Assembly: GCA_964471235.1 (NCBI GenBank)
Contig: CAYYGL010000166.1
Coordinates: forward strand, 1-10,875
Direction: 5' to 3'
Origin: CAYYGL01 sp964471235
Lineage (GTDB): Bacteria > Calditrichota > Calditrichia > RBG-13-44-9 > J075
DNA length: 10,875 bases
In this document: positions 1 to 6,298 of the stretch, piece after piece
Layout of the letters: every line of letters begins with the position of its first letter
How positions within the stretch are numbered: the stretch's first letter is position 1
The notes under the pieces: generated by a model
Database searches by the model: none
What the model saw: the letters and a program-made list of their open reading frames with translations, nothing else
Told to the model about the DNA's origin: nothing
Program-made: the position numbers and the translations under genes

Positions 1-1093
1 CCAGCCGGTATTTTGCCATCACCTCCTGACGGCTGGTATGCTTGGGGTAGGCAAACCGGTCTTTGATCACTTTGAACACCAGGTCATACGCCGGCAGGGT
101 AAAGACGCTCATCACCATGCCCTCTTCCCCGCGCGCCAACTCAAATTTCTCGTCCGAGGAAGCGATATGATGGAGCAAATCCCGGTATAGCTCCGTTTTG
201 CCATGTTTATTATACCCGATGGAGATGTATAACTCGGCAATCCGTTTGCGGGGCATAATTGATTTTAAGAAATGCACCAGTTCGTAAGGGCGCTGGATTT
301 CCACATGGAAATAAGAACGGGTATAACTGAACAGGATGCTGACGGCATTCTCATCCAATAAAACCGCTTCCACATAGATCCCCGATGGTGAATTTACCAA
401 CGCCAACACAATGGGGAGCATGTGGATTCCACTAAACAGGCGTCCGATTAAAAACGCCCGTTGTCCCCGGTAAAATACCGATTTAATGATTTCTGCCCGG
501 CCCACCACCCTTAAAGCGCCCAGTTTCCGTAGCGCCCTGTCTATTTCCGTTGCCACCAGGGAAGCATCTCCCGGAATATCCCGATATTTCACGGCAAAGG
601 GAAATGCCTGCAAGATATTTTCAATTAACGCAGCGGTGGAAGCGGCACGTGGAAAAGTGCGATAGACCGGTTCCCGGGCAGGGATGGGCGGGCTGGAAAA
701 ATCGGTATCCACATATTCGATGTGAGGGTCAACCCCTACTGTGGTGAAGATTCGCCGGGTAATGGAGTTAAAAAAAGTCTCTGCCAGTTCCCAATCATCC
801 CGTTCGGAGATTAAGCCGGAATAAACCGCTTTCATTCCCTGCCAGACGGCTTTTTGTTCCACCCGGTCTTTCATCAAATCCCGTAATTCCTGCAGATTGC
901 GATTCACTACCTCCGTATATAACTCCAGGCGTGCTAAGGAATCTTTCTGCATGCCATGCCAATCCATCTGCTCGAAACGAGATTTTGCCTGCCGGGTAAT
1001 GGAAAGGAATTGATGGCAGTAGTTGCTAAAAGCCAGAAAAATGCTTTTGGCTGCCAGGGCGGCTAAACGACTGTCGGTCAATTGTTGGTGCAT
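1..1093 (-). CDS. aceK: Isocitrate dehydrogenase kinase/phosphatase, N-terminal part (runs off the window)
   Basis: AceK reversibly phosphorylates isocitrate dehydrogenase in the cytoplasm, switching carbon between the TCA cycle and the glyoxylate bypass. I translated the minus strand from the ATG at 1093; 364 codons stay open to the window edge, about 63% of the usual ~578 residues. Matches to the E. coli protein as I remember it: SRFEQMDW near residue 42, ETFFNSITRRIF, AELYISIGYNKHGKTELYRD, and the nucleotide-binding segment GMVMSVFTLP (325-334) followed by VFKVIKDRF, whose K341 corresponds to the ATP-binding K336 of E. coli. The catalytic aspartates of the kinase/phosphatase core would lie beyond the edge. 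An in-frame TAG lies 12 bases upstream of the ATG, so the start cannot be much earlier; the ribosome site is poor (AAGG abutting the ATG). Any aceA or aceB would be outside the window. The family identification is firm; activity cannot be judged from half a gene. Confidence 0.93.
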   Translation of the reverse strand, partial: MHQQLTDSRLAALAAKSIFLAFSNYCHQFLSITRQAKSRFEQMDWHGMQKDSLARLELYTEVVNRNLQELRDLMKDRVEQKAVWQGMKAVYSGLISERDDWELAETFFNSITRRIFTTVGVDPHIEYVDTDFSSPPIPAREPVYRTFPRAASTAALIENILQAFPFAVKYRDIPGDASLVATEIDRALRKLGALRVVGRAEIIKSVFYRGQRAFLIGRLFSGIHMLPIVLALVNSPSGIYVEAVLLDENAVSILFSYTRSYFHVEIQRPYELVHFLKSIMPRKRIAELYISIGYNKHGKTELYRDLLHHIASSDEKFELARGEEGMVMSVFTLPAYDLVFKVIKDRFAYPKHTSRQEVMAKYRL

Positions 1094-1140
1094 CCTTAAT
1101 CTCTAAACTGTCAGAAAACGGTTTATCTCACATTTCATCA

Positions 1141-1146
1141 ATTATA
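1141..1146 (-). promoter_or_regulatory. Candidate -10 box for aceK
   Basis: A perfect TATAAT on the minus strand lies 47 bases upstream of the aceK ATG, which would give a leader of roughly 40 bases. No convincing -35 hexamer stands 16-18 bases further upstream, so this is a candidate only. The surrounding bases are A+T rich. Confidence 0.3.
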
Positions 1147-1343
1147 TAAGATGCTGCCCAATTTAATGACGGGAGAGGAAAATCGGTAATACTTATTGTT
1201 TTGAGGGAAATCGGGGTGAATTGGAACGGCTGGCAAACGGATAAAACAGGCGGTTGGGTTCGCACAACGCCGGTTCAGTTTCTATTGAAATTATGTTAAC
1301 GTGAGTTGGATGTAACTTGAAATCGCACACAGTTGACACTATT

Positions 1344-1416
1344 ACGCGGATTGACACGGATGATTGGTCATAATGTTAAAATCTGCGGAAATCCGGATCA
1401 TCCGTGTCATCTGCGT
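1344..1416. repeat. Imperfect inverted repeat, probably a dispersed palindromic element
   Basis: The left arm at 1344-1367 (ACGCGGATTGACACGGAT and on) and the right arm at 1393-1416 (ending TCATCTGCGT) are near-perfect reverse complements with a one-base offset and two or three mismatches, around a 25-base loop. The unit ATCTGCG also recurs directly at 1381 and 1409. The vocabulary of CACGGAT, ATCTGCGG and CATCCGTG resembles short repeats that I recall scattered through many environmental bacterial genomes. It lies 27 bases past the stop codon of the minus-strand secreted protein gene, so the folded RNA could stabilise or end that transcript, but there is no T tract. Copy number cannot be judged from one window. 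Confidence 0.6.
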
Positions 1417-1442
1417 TCCATTTTGCTCAGGATGAATTGACG

Positions 1443-4253
1443 TTATTTTAATAAAATCATCTTCACTACCTGGTGTAGCTGAGCCGCTTTAATTTGGGCA
1501 AAATAGACGCCAGAGGGAACGTGGTTACCGTTATCATCAATCCCTCGCCATTTTAAGGCGTGAGTGCCGGGCGCCAGAGCGCCATTAAAAATGGTTCGTA
1601 CTTTTTGCCCCAGGGCATTATACACCGTCACCTGCACCGGCACCAGCTTGTCTAAAGCAGGGATATCCACCTGCAACGTAGTTTCCGGGTTAAACGGATT
1701 GGGAAAATTGGGATACAGCTTAAACTTTTTGGGCGCATTGGCACTGAGGGTGGTCACATCACTGCCAGCGGATTGGGGTGTTGCAACCAGAGGACCGTGC
1801 TCGGTGTGAATTCCGAAGATATCCACATCCACCAATTTATACCAGTAGGTGGCACCATTCACAACCAATTGATCTTCAAAAGTATATTCGGTTCGGGTAT
1901 TGGAAGTGAGCTGTCCCTCCAGATCGGGATTGGTCTCATAAGAACTCAGCAAGGTATATTCACCATCTTCCCGGGTAGCCCGCAGGATTTTGAAACCCAC
2001 GTTTTCGGTTTCACTTTCCGTTACCCAGTTTAACACCACATCTTTATCCCCGGCAGTAACGGTAAATGCTGCCAGTTCCACCGGCAGGGTTTGATCCGAA
2101 CCCACGGTTCCCGGGGAGCCCAGATCGCCGCTGCTCCCAACGAAGGAAGGTTCCCGAACGGTGGAGGTTGTCCAGTTCGAACCAACGCTGTTATCCGCGA
2201 TAAAAACCGTAAGTGCCATGGAAGCGCCATTGGGATTGGGAAAGGTCACCCCGCCGTCATACGCAACCGAATCAATGACCGTGCCGGTGAGATCTGCTAA
2301 AATCACTTCGTCGGAGGTATTATCCAGCACAAAGTTGGAATACTGGTAGTCGGCGGTGTAATTGCCATTAGTGGTGGAATTGGAATCAATCCCAAGTACC
2401 ACAAAGCCATTGGCGGGCACCAGCAGAGGTCCGCTGTTATTGATCACATGGCTGTCGGTACCGCTATCCCGCAGGGTCCATCCGTCAATATCGATGGCGG
2501 AAGCGGTGTTGTTATAAAGTTCCACCCATTCGCCATTGGCATCTGCTACGGCAGCAGGGTTTTGCATAATTTCGGTAATGATGATATCCCCGGGATTTAC
2601 CGACTGTTGATTGAGTTTAAAGCGCCCCCAGCGGTTTCCCCACTGCCCGTCTTCCCCCCCACTGGTCGGATTACCCCGGGTTAAGGCATATTCATTAAAC
2701 ACCCAGAAGGTCAGTTCATCGGTTGGGTCAATCGACATGGCGCTGTAGTCTCCCCAACGGTTTCGCCCTGCCCCGAAAGTTCGCACGTAATAGTCCAAAC
2801 CGGCAGCCAGGGTGCCGGAAGACTGCACGGTGCCTGCCGGGTCAGTGGAGAGACGTCCGGTGTAATATGCCCCCGGAAAAATAGAGGAGGCGGAAGCGGC
2901 AAAGCCAATCGCCAGGTTATCATTTTGGTCCACGGCAACGGAGGGGTAAAACGTATAGGCGCCGGTAGCAATATCCTCTCCTCCGATATTGCCCTGGTCG
3001 GTCAGGCTAAGACTGCTCAGGGTGGTGGTATTCACCTGCCACCAATGGGCGGTTGCCTGCCCGGCGTCCGTTCCGGAACCCGGAACAACGCTGGCGCAGG
3101 TATACAGACTATTATTCCGCCAGACCGCATCCAGCGCCCGGCGGTCACCGGTGTCAATCAGAGTACCGGTGCCGGATTGGGGGGCATCGGGCATCCCGGC
3201 AGCAGTGTTGTCAATATCTCCTAAACTAACAAATTGGTGAGAGAAACTGGGAGTACCCAGGGGATTATCCACTCGAATAATACTAAGAGATTCATTGGTG
3301 CCATCCGAAAAACCCGAATAGCGCACCAACCAGGTGCCGACTCCTGCCGGTGCGGTGCCGTAAATATGGGCTGGCTGCATGGTGGTTGCCATTTGCCCCA
3401 CGGCACCAACGGGATCATAAACATTTACAGATGCCGCCCCGCCGCTATAAAAAGGAATCTTGTTAATAATCCATAAACGACTGCCGCTAAATAACCCTGT
3501 GATAAATGAAAAGAGGTTGCCGGTGACATAAACTGCTTCCTCATCCACCGCAAAACCGGGGTAATCTGTCCAGGCGGAATCGCTTCCACTAAGGGTAAAT
3601 ACAGAAGGTATTTCATGGAAATACCAGGTGCCGTTAGGATCGTTATCATCGGATACGGCTAACAAAATCCGGGAAGTATTGGCAGGGTCATTGGGTACAC
3701 TGGTTTGGTCTAACACCACCACCACAAAACGATTGGAGAATTGGTCATACAACACTTTGGGGTCAAACAAACTGAGGGGTGAGAGAGAAGAAAAGAATGA
3801 GGCCAGAGTTTGACTGTTCTGCTGGGTGCCGGTTTTAGTATGCCACTCAATGGAAACATTCACCACCGAGACCACGTGCTTGGGTCCCACCGCCCCATGG
3901 GGGTCCGGCGGAATATGGAAAAAACCGGTCAGTGTGGCATCTTCAATGAAGGAAATGCCTTCAATGGTGGTAAGCAGGGTTGGCGCCAGGGGATTGGGTT
4001 GAGCAGGAGGATTCACCTGTGGTACACCAGAGGGAAAAGGCAACAGGTTATCCGGTGCTTTCATCCGCGCTTCCGGAGCAGACCCCTGGGAAGGCACGGT
4101 CGGTTCGGAAGGATAATACTGCTGGGCGCGAATCGCCGGGGGCAATACCCAGAATATAACGATCAACATCAGAAGTGTCAAACCCGACACGCTTTTCTTT
4201 ATTTTCTTGAATGGGTGGAATAATTCCGTATTACGGTAGCACATACGATACAT
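1443..4253 (-). CDS. Secreted protein with lamin-tail domain and type IX secretion C-terminal sorting domain
   Basis: Predicted exported, T9SS-delivered surface or extracellular protein of unknown function, about 936 residues. I prefer the ATG at 4253 to the first in-frame start at 4337 because AGGAGG (4258-4263) sits four bases upstream, and this start puts a signal peptide at the N-terminus: KKIKK at 16-20, a hydrophobic core at 25-37 and likely cleavage after ARA (43). Residues ~85-550 form a region with DPHGAVGPKHVV and DPKVLYD motifs, seen in many uncharacterised secreted proteins and possibly propeller-like. Residues ~553-680 look like a lamin-tail domain (ITEIMQNP, GEWVELYN, GWTLRD). 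Residues ~723-825 look FN3-like (LPVELAAF, VVLNWVTESE). Residues ~845-936 are the sorting domain: YPNFPNPFNP, VYNALGQKV, GVYFAQI, final lysine. No catalytic motif was recognised. It is divergent from the heat-shock operon and probably monocistronic. Confidence 0.9.
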   Translation of the reverse strand: MYRMCYRNTELFHPFKKIKKSVSGLTLLMLIVIFWVLPPAIRAQQYYPSEPTVPSQGSAPEARMKAPDNLLPFPSGVPQVNPPAQPNPLAPTLLTTIEGISFIEDATLTGFFHIPPDPHGAVGPKHVVSVVNVSIEWHTKTGTQQNSQTLASFFSSLSPLSLFDPKVLYDQFSNRFVVVVLDQTSVPNDPANTSRILLAVSDDNDPNGTWYFHEIPSVFTLSGSDSAWTDYPGFAVDEEAVYVTGNLFSFITGLFSGSRLWIINKIPFYSGGAASVNVYDPVGAVGQMATTMQPAHIYGTAPAGVGTWLVRYSGFSDGTNESLSIIRVDNPLGTPSFSHQFVSLGDIDNTAAGMPDAPQSGTGTLIDTGDRRALDAVWRNNSLYTCASVVPGSGTDAGQATAHWWQVNTTTLSSLSLTDQGNIGGEDIATGAYTFYPSVAVDQNDNLAIGFAASASSIFPGAYYTGRLSTDPAGTVQSSGTLAAGLDYYVRTFGAGRNRWGDYSAMSIDPTDELTFWVFNEYALTRGNPTSGGEDGQWGNRWGRFKLNQQSVNPGDIIITEIMQNPAAVADANGEWVELYNNTASAIDIDGWTLRDSGTDSHVINNSGPLLVPANGFVVLGIDSNSTTNGNYTADYQYSNFVLDNTSDEVILADLTGTVIDSVAYDGGVTFPNPNGASMALTVFIADNSVGSNWTTSTVREPSFVGSSGDLGSPGTVGSDQTLPVELAAFTVTAGDKDVVLNWVTESETENVGFKILRATREDGEYTLLSSYETNPDLEGQLTSNTRTEYTFEDQLVVNGATYWYKLVDVDIFGIHTEHGPLVATPQSAGSDVTTLSANAPKKFKLYPNFPNPFNPETTLQVDIPALDKLVPVQVTVYNALGQKVRTIFNGALAPGTHALKWRGIDDNGNHVPSGVYFAQIKAAQLHQVVKMILLK

Positions 4254-4534
4254 ACAGCCTCCTGTTAAATGAACGATTGAAAATGCGGTGAATGACTCAC
4301 ATGACAAACACTGTGTGAGAGCGAATGGATTCCCCAAGGTGCTATAATTATATCAATTTTATCATAAATCATTTGTGGTTTAAGTCACAGTTGTCGGGTC
4401 GCCACTAAATTTACGGCGTGAAAATTTGACAAATTCTATGACATCAATTTACATCATCAGTCCGCTATGGGCTTCGTTCCCCCCTGCAAATCTGACACCA
4501 TTTATGCCATCCGAACTATTTCCTCAAACACCTT

Positions 4535-4568
4535 TTTCATGTAATCTCATATAAAACAATTACTTTTG
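4535..4568 (+). promoter_or_regulatory. Candidate Bacteroidetes-style promoter of the sHSP operon
   Basis: TACTTTTG at 4561-4568 matches the TAnnTTTG -7 box known for the primary sigma factor of Bacteroidetes. A TTTTTC run ending at 4538 stands about 22 bases upstream, where a TTTG -33 box is expected; both the match and the spacing are imperfect. The distance to the first sHSP start is 84 bases. The proposal depends on the host using this promoter type, which the T9SS gene makes plausible but does not prove. Confidence 0.25.
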
Positions 4569-4624
4569 CGAATTGGTACGGCGGTTGCTAAATTCGGGGT
4601 AAAAAAAATAAAAAGACAGGTTGG

Positions 4625-4651
4625 TTCTTACTAAACAAAAGGAGGTGAGAA
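4625..4651 (+). promoter_or_regulatory. Possible leader hairpin around the first sHSP ribosome site
   Basis: TTCTTAC (4625-4631) can pair with GTGAGAA (4645-4651) in the RNA: seven pairs including one G-U, with a 13-base loop that carries AAGGAG and the start codon immediately after. A weak stem holding the Shine-Dalgarno region of a small heat-shock gene has the architecture of a simple RNA thermometer, but it is short and could be chance. The ribosome site itself is very strong. Confidence 0.25.
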
Positions 4652-4652
4652 G

Positions 4653-5081
4653 ATGTTATACACGGAATTATTCACCGGCATTAATCCCTGGAAAGAAATT
4701 GATCGGATTCGGCATGAGATGGATCGGATTTTTAACCGGCTGACAGGACTGGAAGAAACCCCTTACCCGCCGGTCAACATCTGGACGAAGGATGATGTTG
4801 CCATCATTAGTGCCGAATTACCCGGCTATTCTCCCAGGGATATTCATCTCTCCGTTCGGGATGGCATGCTCTACATCAAAGGCAATCGCAAACCCCGGGA
4901 AGCCAAAGAAGGAGAGACGTTTTTACGTCAGGAACGCCCCTACGGTGAATTCGAACGCAGCATTCGCCTGCCTTTCGAGGTTGATACCGGCAAAGTGGAT
5001 GCCCGTTTTCATGACGGTATTCTGAATATCAGCTTACCGCGGGCTGAGGAAGATAAACCGAAAAAAATTCAAATTAAATAA
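4653..5081 (+). CDS. Small heat-shock protein, Hsp20/alpha-crystallin family (first of three)
   Basis: ATP-independent holdase that binds unfolding proteins in the cytoplasm and hands them to ATP-driven chaperones. The 142 residues start at an ATG preceded by AAAGGAGGTGA. The short N-terminal arm contains the amphipathic segment NPWKEIDRIRHEMDRIF (11-27). The alpha-crystallin domain spans about 39-135, with AELPGY and FERSIRLPFEVD in the expected places and the late strand motif GILNISLP (122-129). The C-terminal anchor IQI (139-141) fits the I-x-I/V motif that docks onto neighbouring subunits. It is the first gene of the three-gene operon, 73 bases before the likely start of the next. It resembles the third copy more than the second but is clearly diverged from both, so these are old paralogues rather than a recent duplication. 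Confidence 0.95.
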   Translation: MLYTELFTGINPWKEIDRIRHEMDRIFNRLTGLEETPYPPVNIWTKDDVAIISAELPGYSPRDIHLSVRDGMLYIKGNRKPREAKEGETFLRQERPYGEFERSIRLPFEVDTGKVDARFHDGILNISLPRAEEDKPKKIQIK

Positions 5082-5154
5082 TGACGATTAGACCGGTGTT
5101 GTTTGATGGAAGCCAGTGTGAGAAAAGAATCTTAATTGAAAGGAGGGAATGGAT

Positions 5155-5559
5155 ATGAGCAACAAGGAAACCAAAATCCAGGTTCGCACCCCGGAAAAAG
5201 TGGAAAAGATTGAGGAAGTTCGTACCCATCGAATCTACACTCCCCCGGTAGATATCGTCGAAACCGACAACGAATACCTGTTATGGTTTGATATGCCCGG
5301 GGTAGAGAAGAAATCTATTGAGGTTACTCTGGAAAAGAATGTGCTGACCGTAAAAGGGCATGTGCCCCCGGTGTTTCCGGAAGGATTCAAACTCAATTAC
5401 ATGGAGTATGAAATTGGCGATTACGAACGCTCTTTCACGCTGACCGACACCATTGATCAAAACGGGATTGAAGCCAGTTATAAAGACGGGGTGTTGGAAT
5501 TGCGTTTACCGAAGGTGGAAGAAGCAAGACCGCGAACAATCACCGTAAAAACCGCTTAA
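5155..5559 (+). CDS. Small heat-shock protein, Hsp20/alpha-crystallin family (second; lacks the usual N-terminal helix)
   Basis: Predicted cytoplasmic holdase of 134 residues. Two in-frame ATGs exist; I chose 5155 because GGAGG at 5142-5146 is eight bases from it but only two from the ATG at 5149. The alpha-crystallin domain runs from about 30 to 120 (PPVDIVETDNEYLLWFDMPG, then GVLELRLPK at 112-120) and the tail carries ITV (129-131) as the I-x-V anchor. Unlike its two neighbours, the first 27 residues are charged and mostly polar (EKVEKIEEVRTHR) and lack the hydrophobic amphipathic NPF/NPW helix that normally contributes to oligomer assembly and client binding. It may therefore form smaller assemblies or act only in mixed oligomers with the flanking copies; this is inference. 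The loop with HVPPVFPEGF is also unlike the other two. Confidence 0.94.
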   Translation: MSNKETKIQVRTPEKVEKIEEVRTHRIYTPPVDIVETDNEYLLWFDMPGVEKKSIEVTLEKNVLTVKGHVPPVFPEGFKLNYMEYEIGDYERSFTLTDTIDQNGIEASYKDGVLELRLPKVEEARPRTITVKTA

Positions 5560-5592
5560 TGGAAAAGTTAACGGGAAAGGAGGTGACGTAAG

Positions 5593-6093
5593 ATGGCGAT
5601 TCGCAATTTATTGCCGGTAAGATGGGGTAAACGGCGGATACCGGTACGCCGGGAAAGCAGCGAGAATCCTTTCTACGCATTACAACGGGAAATGAACCGC
5701 CTCTTTGACAGTTTCTTCGGTGAATTTCTTCCCAGTCCGTTGGAGGAAGAATTCGGCAGCTTCTACCCCCGGGTGGATGTCAAAGAAACCGACAAAGAAA
5801 TTCGAGTGATTGCCGAACTGCCGGGAATGGATGAAAAGGATATTGAAATCACCTTGCATGACGATGTTCTGACCCTGCGAGGTGAGAAGCGGGAAGAAAA
5901 GGAAGAGGAAGGCGAATATTACTACCATGCCGAACGGTCTTACGGTTCCTTCTACCGGGAAATCCCCTTACCGGTGGAAGTGGAAACCGATCGGGTAGAA
6001 GCTACCTTTAAGAAGGGGGTACTGGAAGTTCGAATGCCCAAGAAAGCTGAGGCGGTTCGGAGAGCCAAAAAAATCCCGGTGAAAACCGGATAA
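5593..6093 (+). CDS. Small heat-shock protein, Hsp20/alpha-crystallin family (third)
   Basis: Cytoplasmic holdase of 166 residues, the most canonical of the three. The start follows AAAGGAGGTGA by five bases, and only 33 bases separate it from the stop of the second copy. A basic N-terminus (RWGKRRIPVRRE) precedes the classic helix NPFYALQREMNRLFDSFF (25-42). The alpha-crystallin domain spans about 58-150 with PRVDVKETDKEI, AELPGM and SYGSFYREIPLP, then GVLEVRMPK (142-150). The tail ends in the anchor IPV (161-163). The terminator 15 bases past the stop closes the operon. Confidence 0.96.
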   Translation: MAIRNLLPVRWGKRRIPVRRESSENPFYALQREMNRLFDSFFGEFLPSPLEEEFGSFYPRVDVKETDKEIRVIAELPGMDEKDIEITLHDDVLTLRGEKREEKEEEGEYYYHAERSYGSFYREIPLPVEVETDRVEATFKKGVLEVRMPKKAEAVRRAKKIPVKTG

Positions 6094-6107
6094 TCGTTAA
6101 CAATTCC

Positions 6108-6138
6108 GGCGGCACCTTTCTATGTGCCGCCATTTTTT
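6108..6138 (+). terminator. Intrinsic terminator of the sHSP operon
   Basis: Perfect 8-bp stem GGCGGCAC (6108-6115) and GTGCCGCC (6124-6131) with an 8-base loop, followed by A and six Ts. Located 15 bases after the third sHSP stop codon. Confidence 0.95.
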
Positions 6139-6151
6139 ATTATTGCTGTTA

Positions 6152-6205
6152 CCCATATTCTTTGGATGCATACCCTGTTTCCCGTGTGCATCAAAAAAAT
6201 ATGGG
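6152..6205. repeat. 22-bp imperfect inverted repeat upstream of the DegP gene
   Basis: Left arm 6152-6173 (CCCATATTCTTTGGATGCAT and two more bases) and right arm 6184-6205 (starting GTGTGCATC, ending ATATGGG) match at 19 of 22 positions around a 10-base loop. It is distinct from the terminator just upstream and lies about 95 bases before the degP start, where a promoter or operator would be. It could be a two-fold binding site for a regulator, a leader hairpin, or a small dispersed repeat; the T/A-rich arms do not resemble CIRCE. Confidence 0.65.
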
Positions 6206-6298
6206 ATGTGAAAACTTTCGAAAACAATGTGCGTTAAAGCAGTGTATTAATTGTGTGAGATAAATTACAAACAATCGTCAGACAATAAGGAGGATATG

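Larger units (their letters stand above)
1094..1442. other. Intergenic region between aceK and the T9SS-sorted protein gene
   Basis: This 349-bp non-coding stretch lies between the aceK start and the 3' end of the large secreted protein gene, both on the minus strand. It holds the candidate aceK promoter near 1141 and the inverted repeat at 1344-1416. I see no open frame with a ribosome site, no tRNA and no T-tract terminator. The A+T-rich part from 1094 to about 1200 looks like an ordinary upstream region; 1200-1340 shows nothing I can name. Confidence 0.6.
4254..4652. other. Divergent intergenic region between the secreted protein gene and the sHSP operon
   Basis: About 400 bp with no convincing gene. 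It must carry the promoters of two divergent units. On the minus strand the palindromic TATAATTATA at 4343-4352 offers a -10-like box about 90 bases before the secreted protein start, and TTGACA occurs on the plus strand near 4427. I found no CIRCE element (TTAGCACTC and its complement), so HrcA control of the heat-shock genes is not supported here. The last 30 bases form the leader described separately. Confidence 0.55.

Noticed and set aside
550..747. Plus-strand frame inside aceK
   Set aside because: It is antisense to an intact, clearly conserved aceK frame and has no ribosome site or recognisable features.
4253..4337. Earlier in-frame start of the secreted protein at 4337
   Set aside because: It would place 28 extra residues before the signal peptide and has no ribosome site, whereas AGGAGG stands four bases before the ATG at 4253.
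4472..4504. Sigma-32-like promoter (CTTCGTT followed by CACCATTTA) upstream of the sHSPs
   Set aside because: The -10 resembles CCCCATnT, but the -35 lacks the TTGAA core and the spacing is long; it also lies ~150 bases from the start codon.
6296..6298. degP start at ATG 6296
   Set aside because: Only two bases separate it from AAGGAGG; the adjacent ATG at 6299 is better spaced. The difference is one residue and cannot be settled from sequence.
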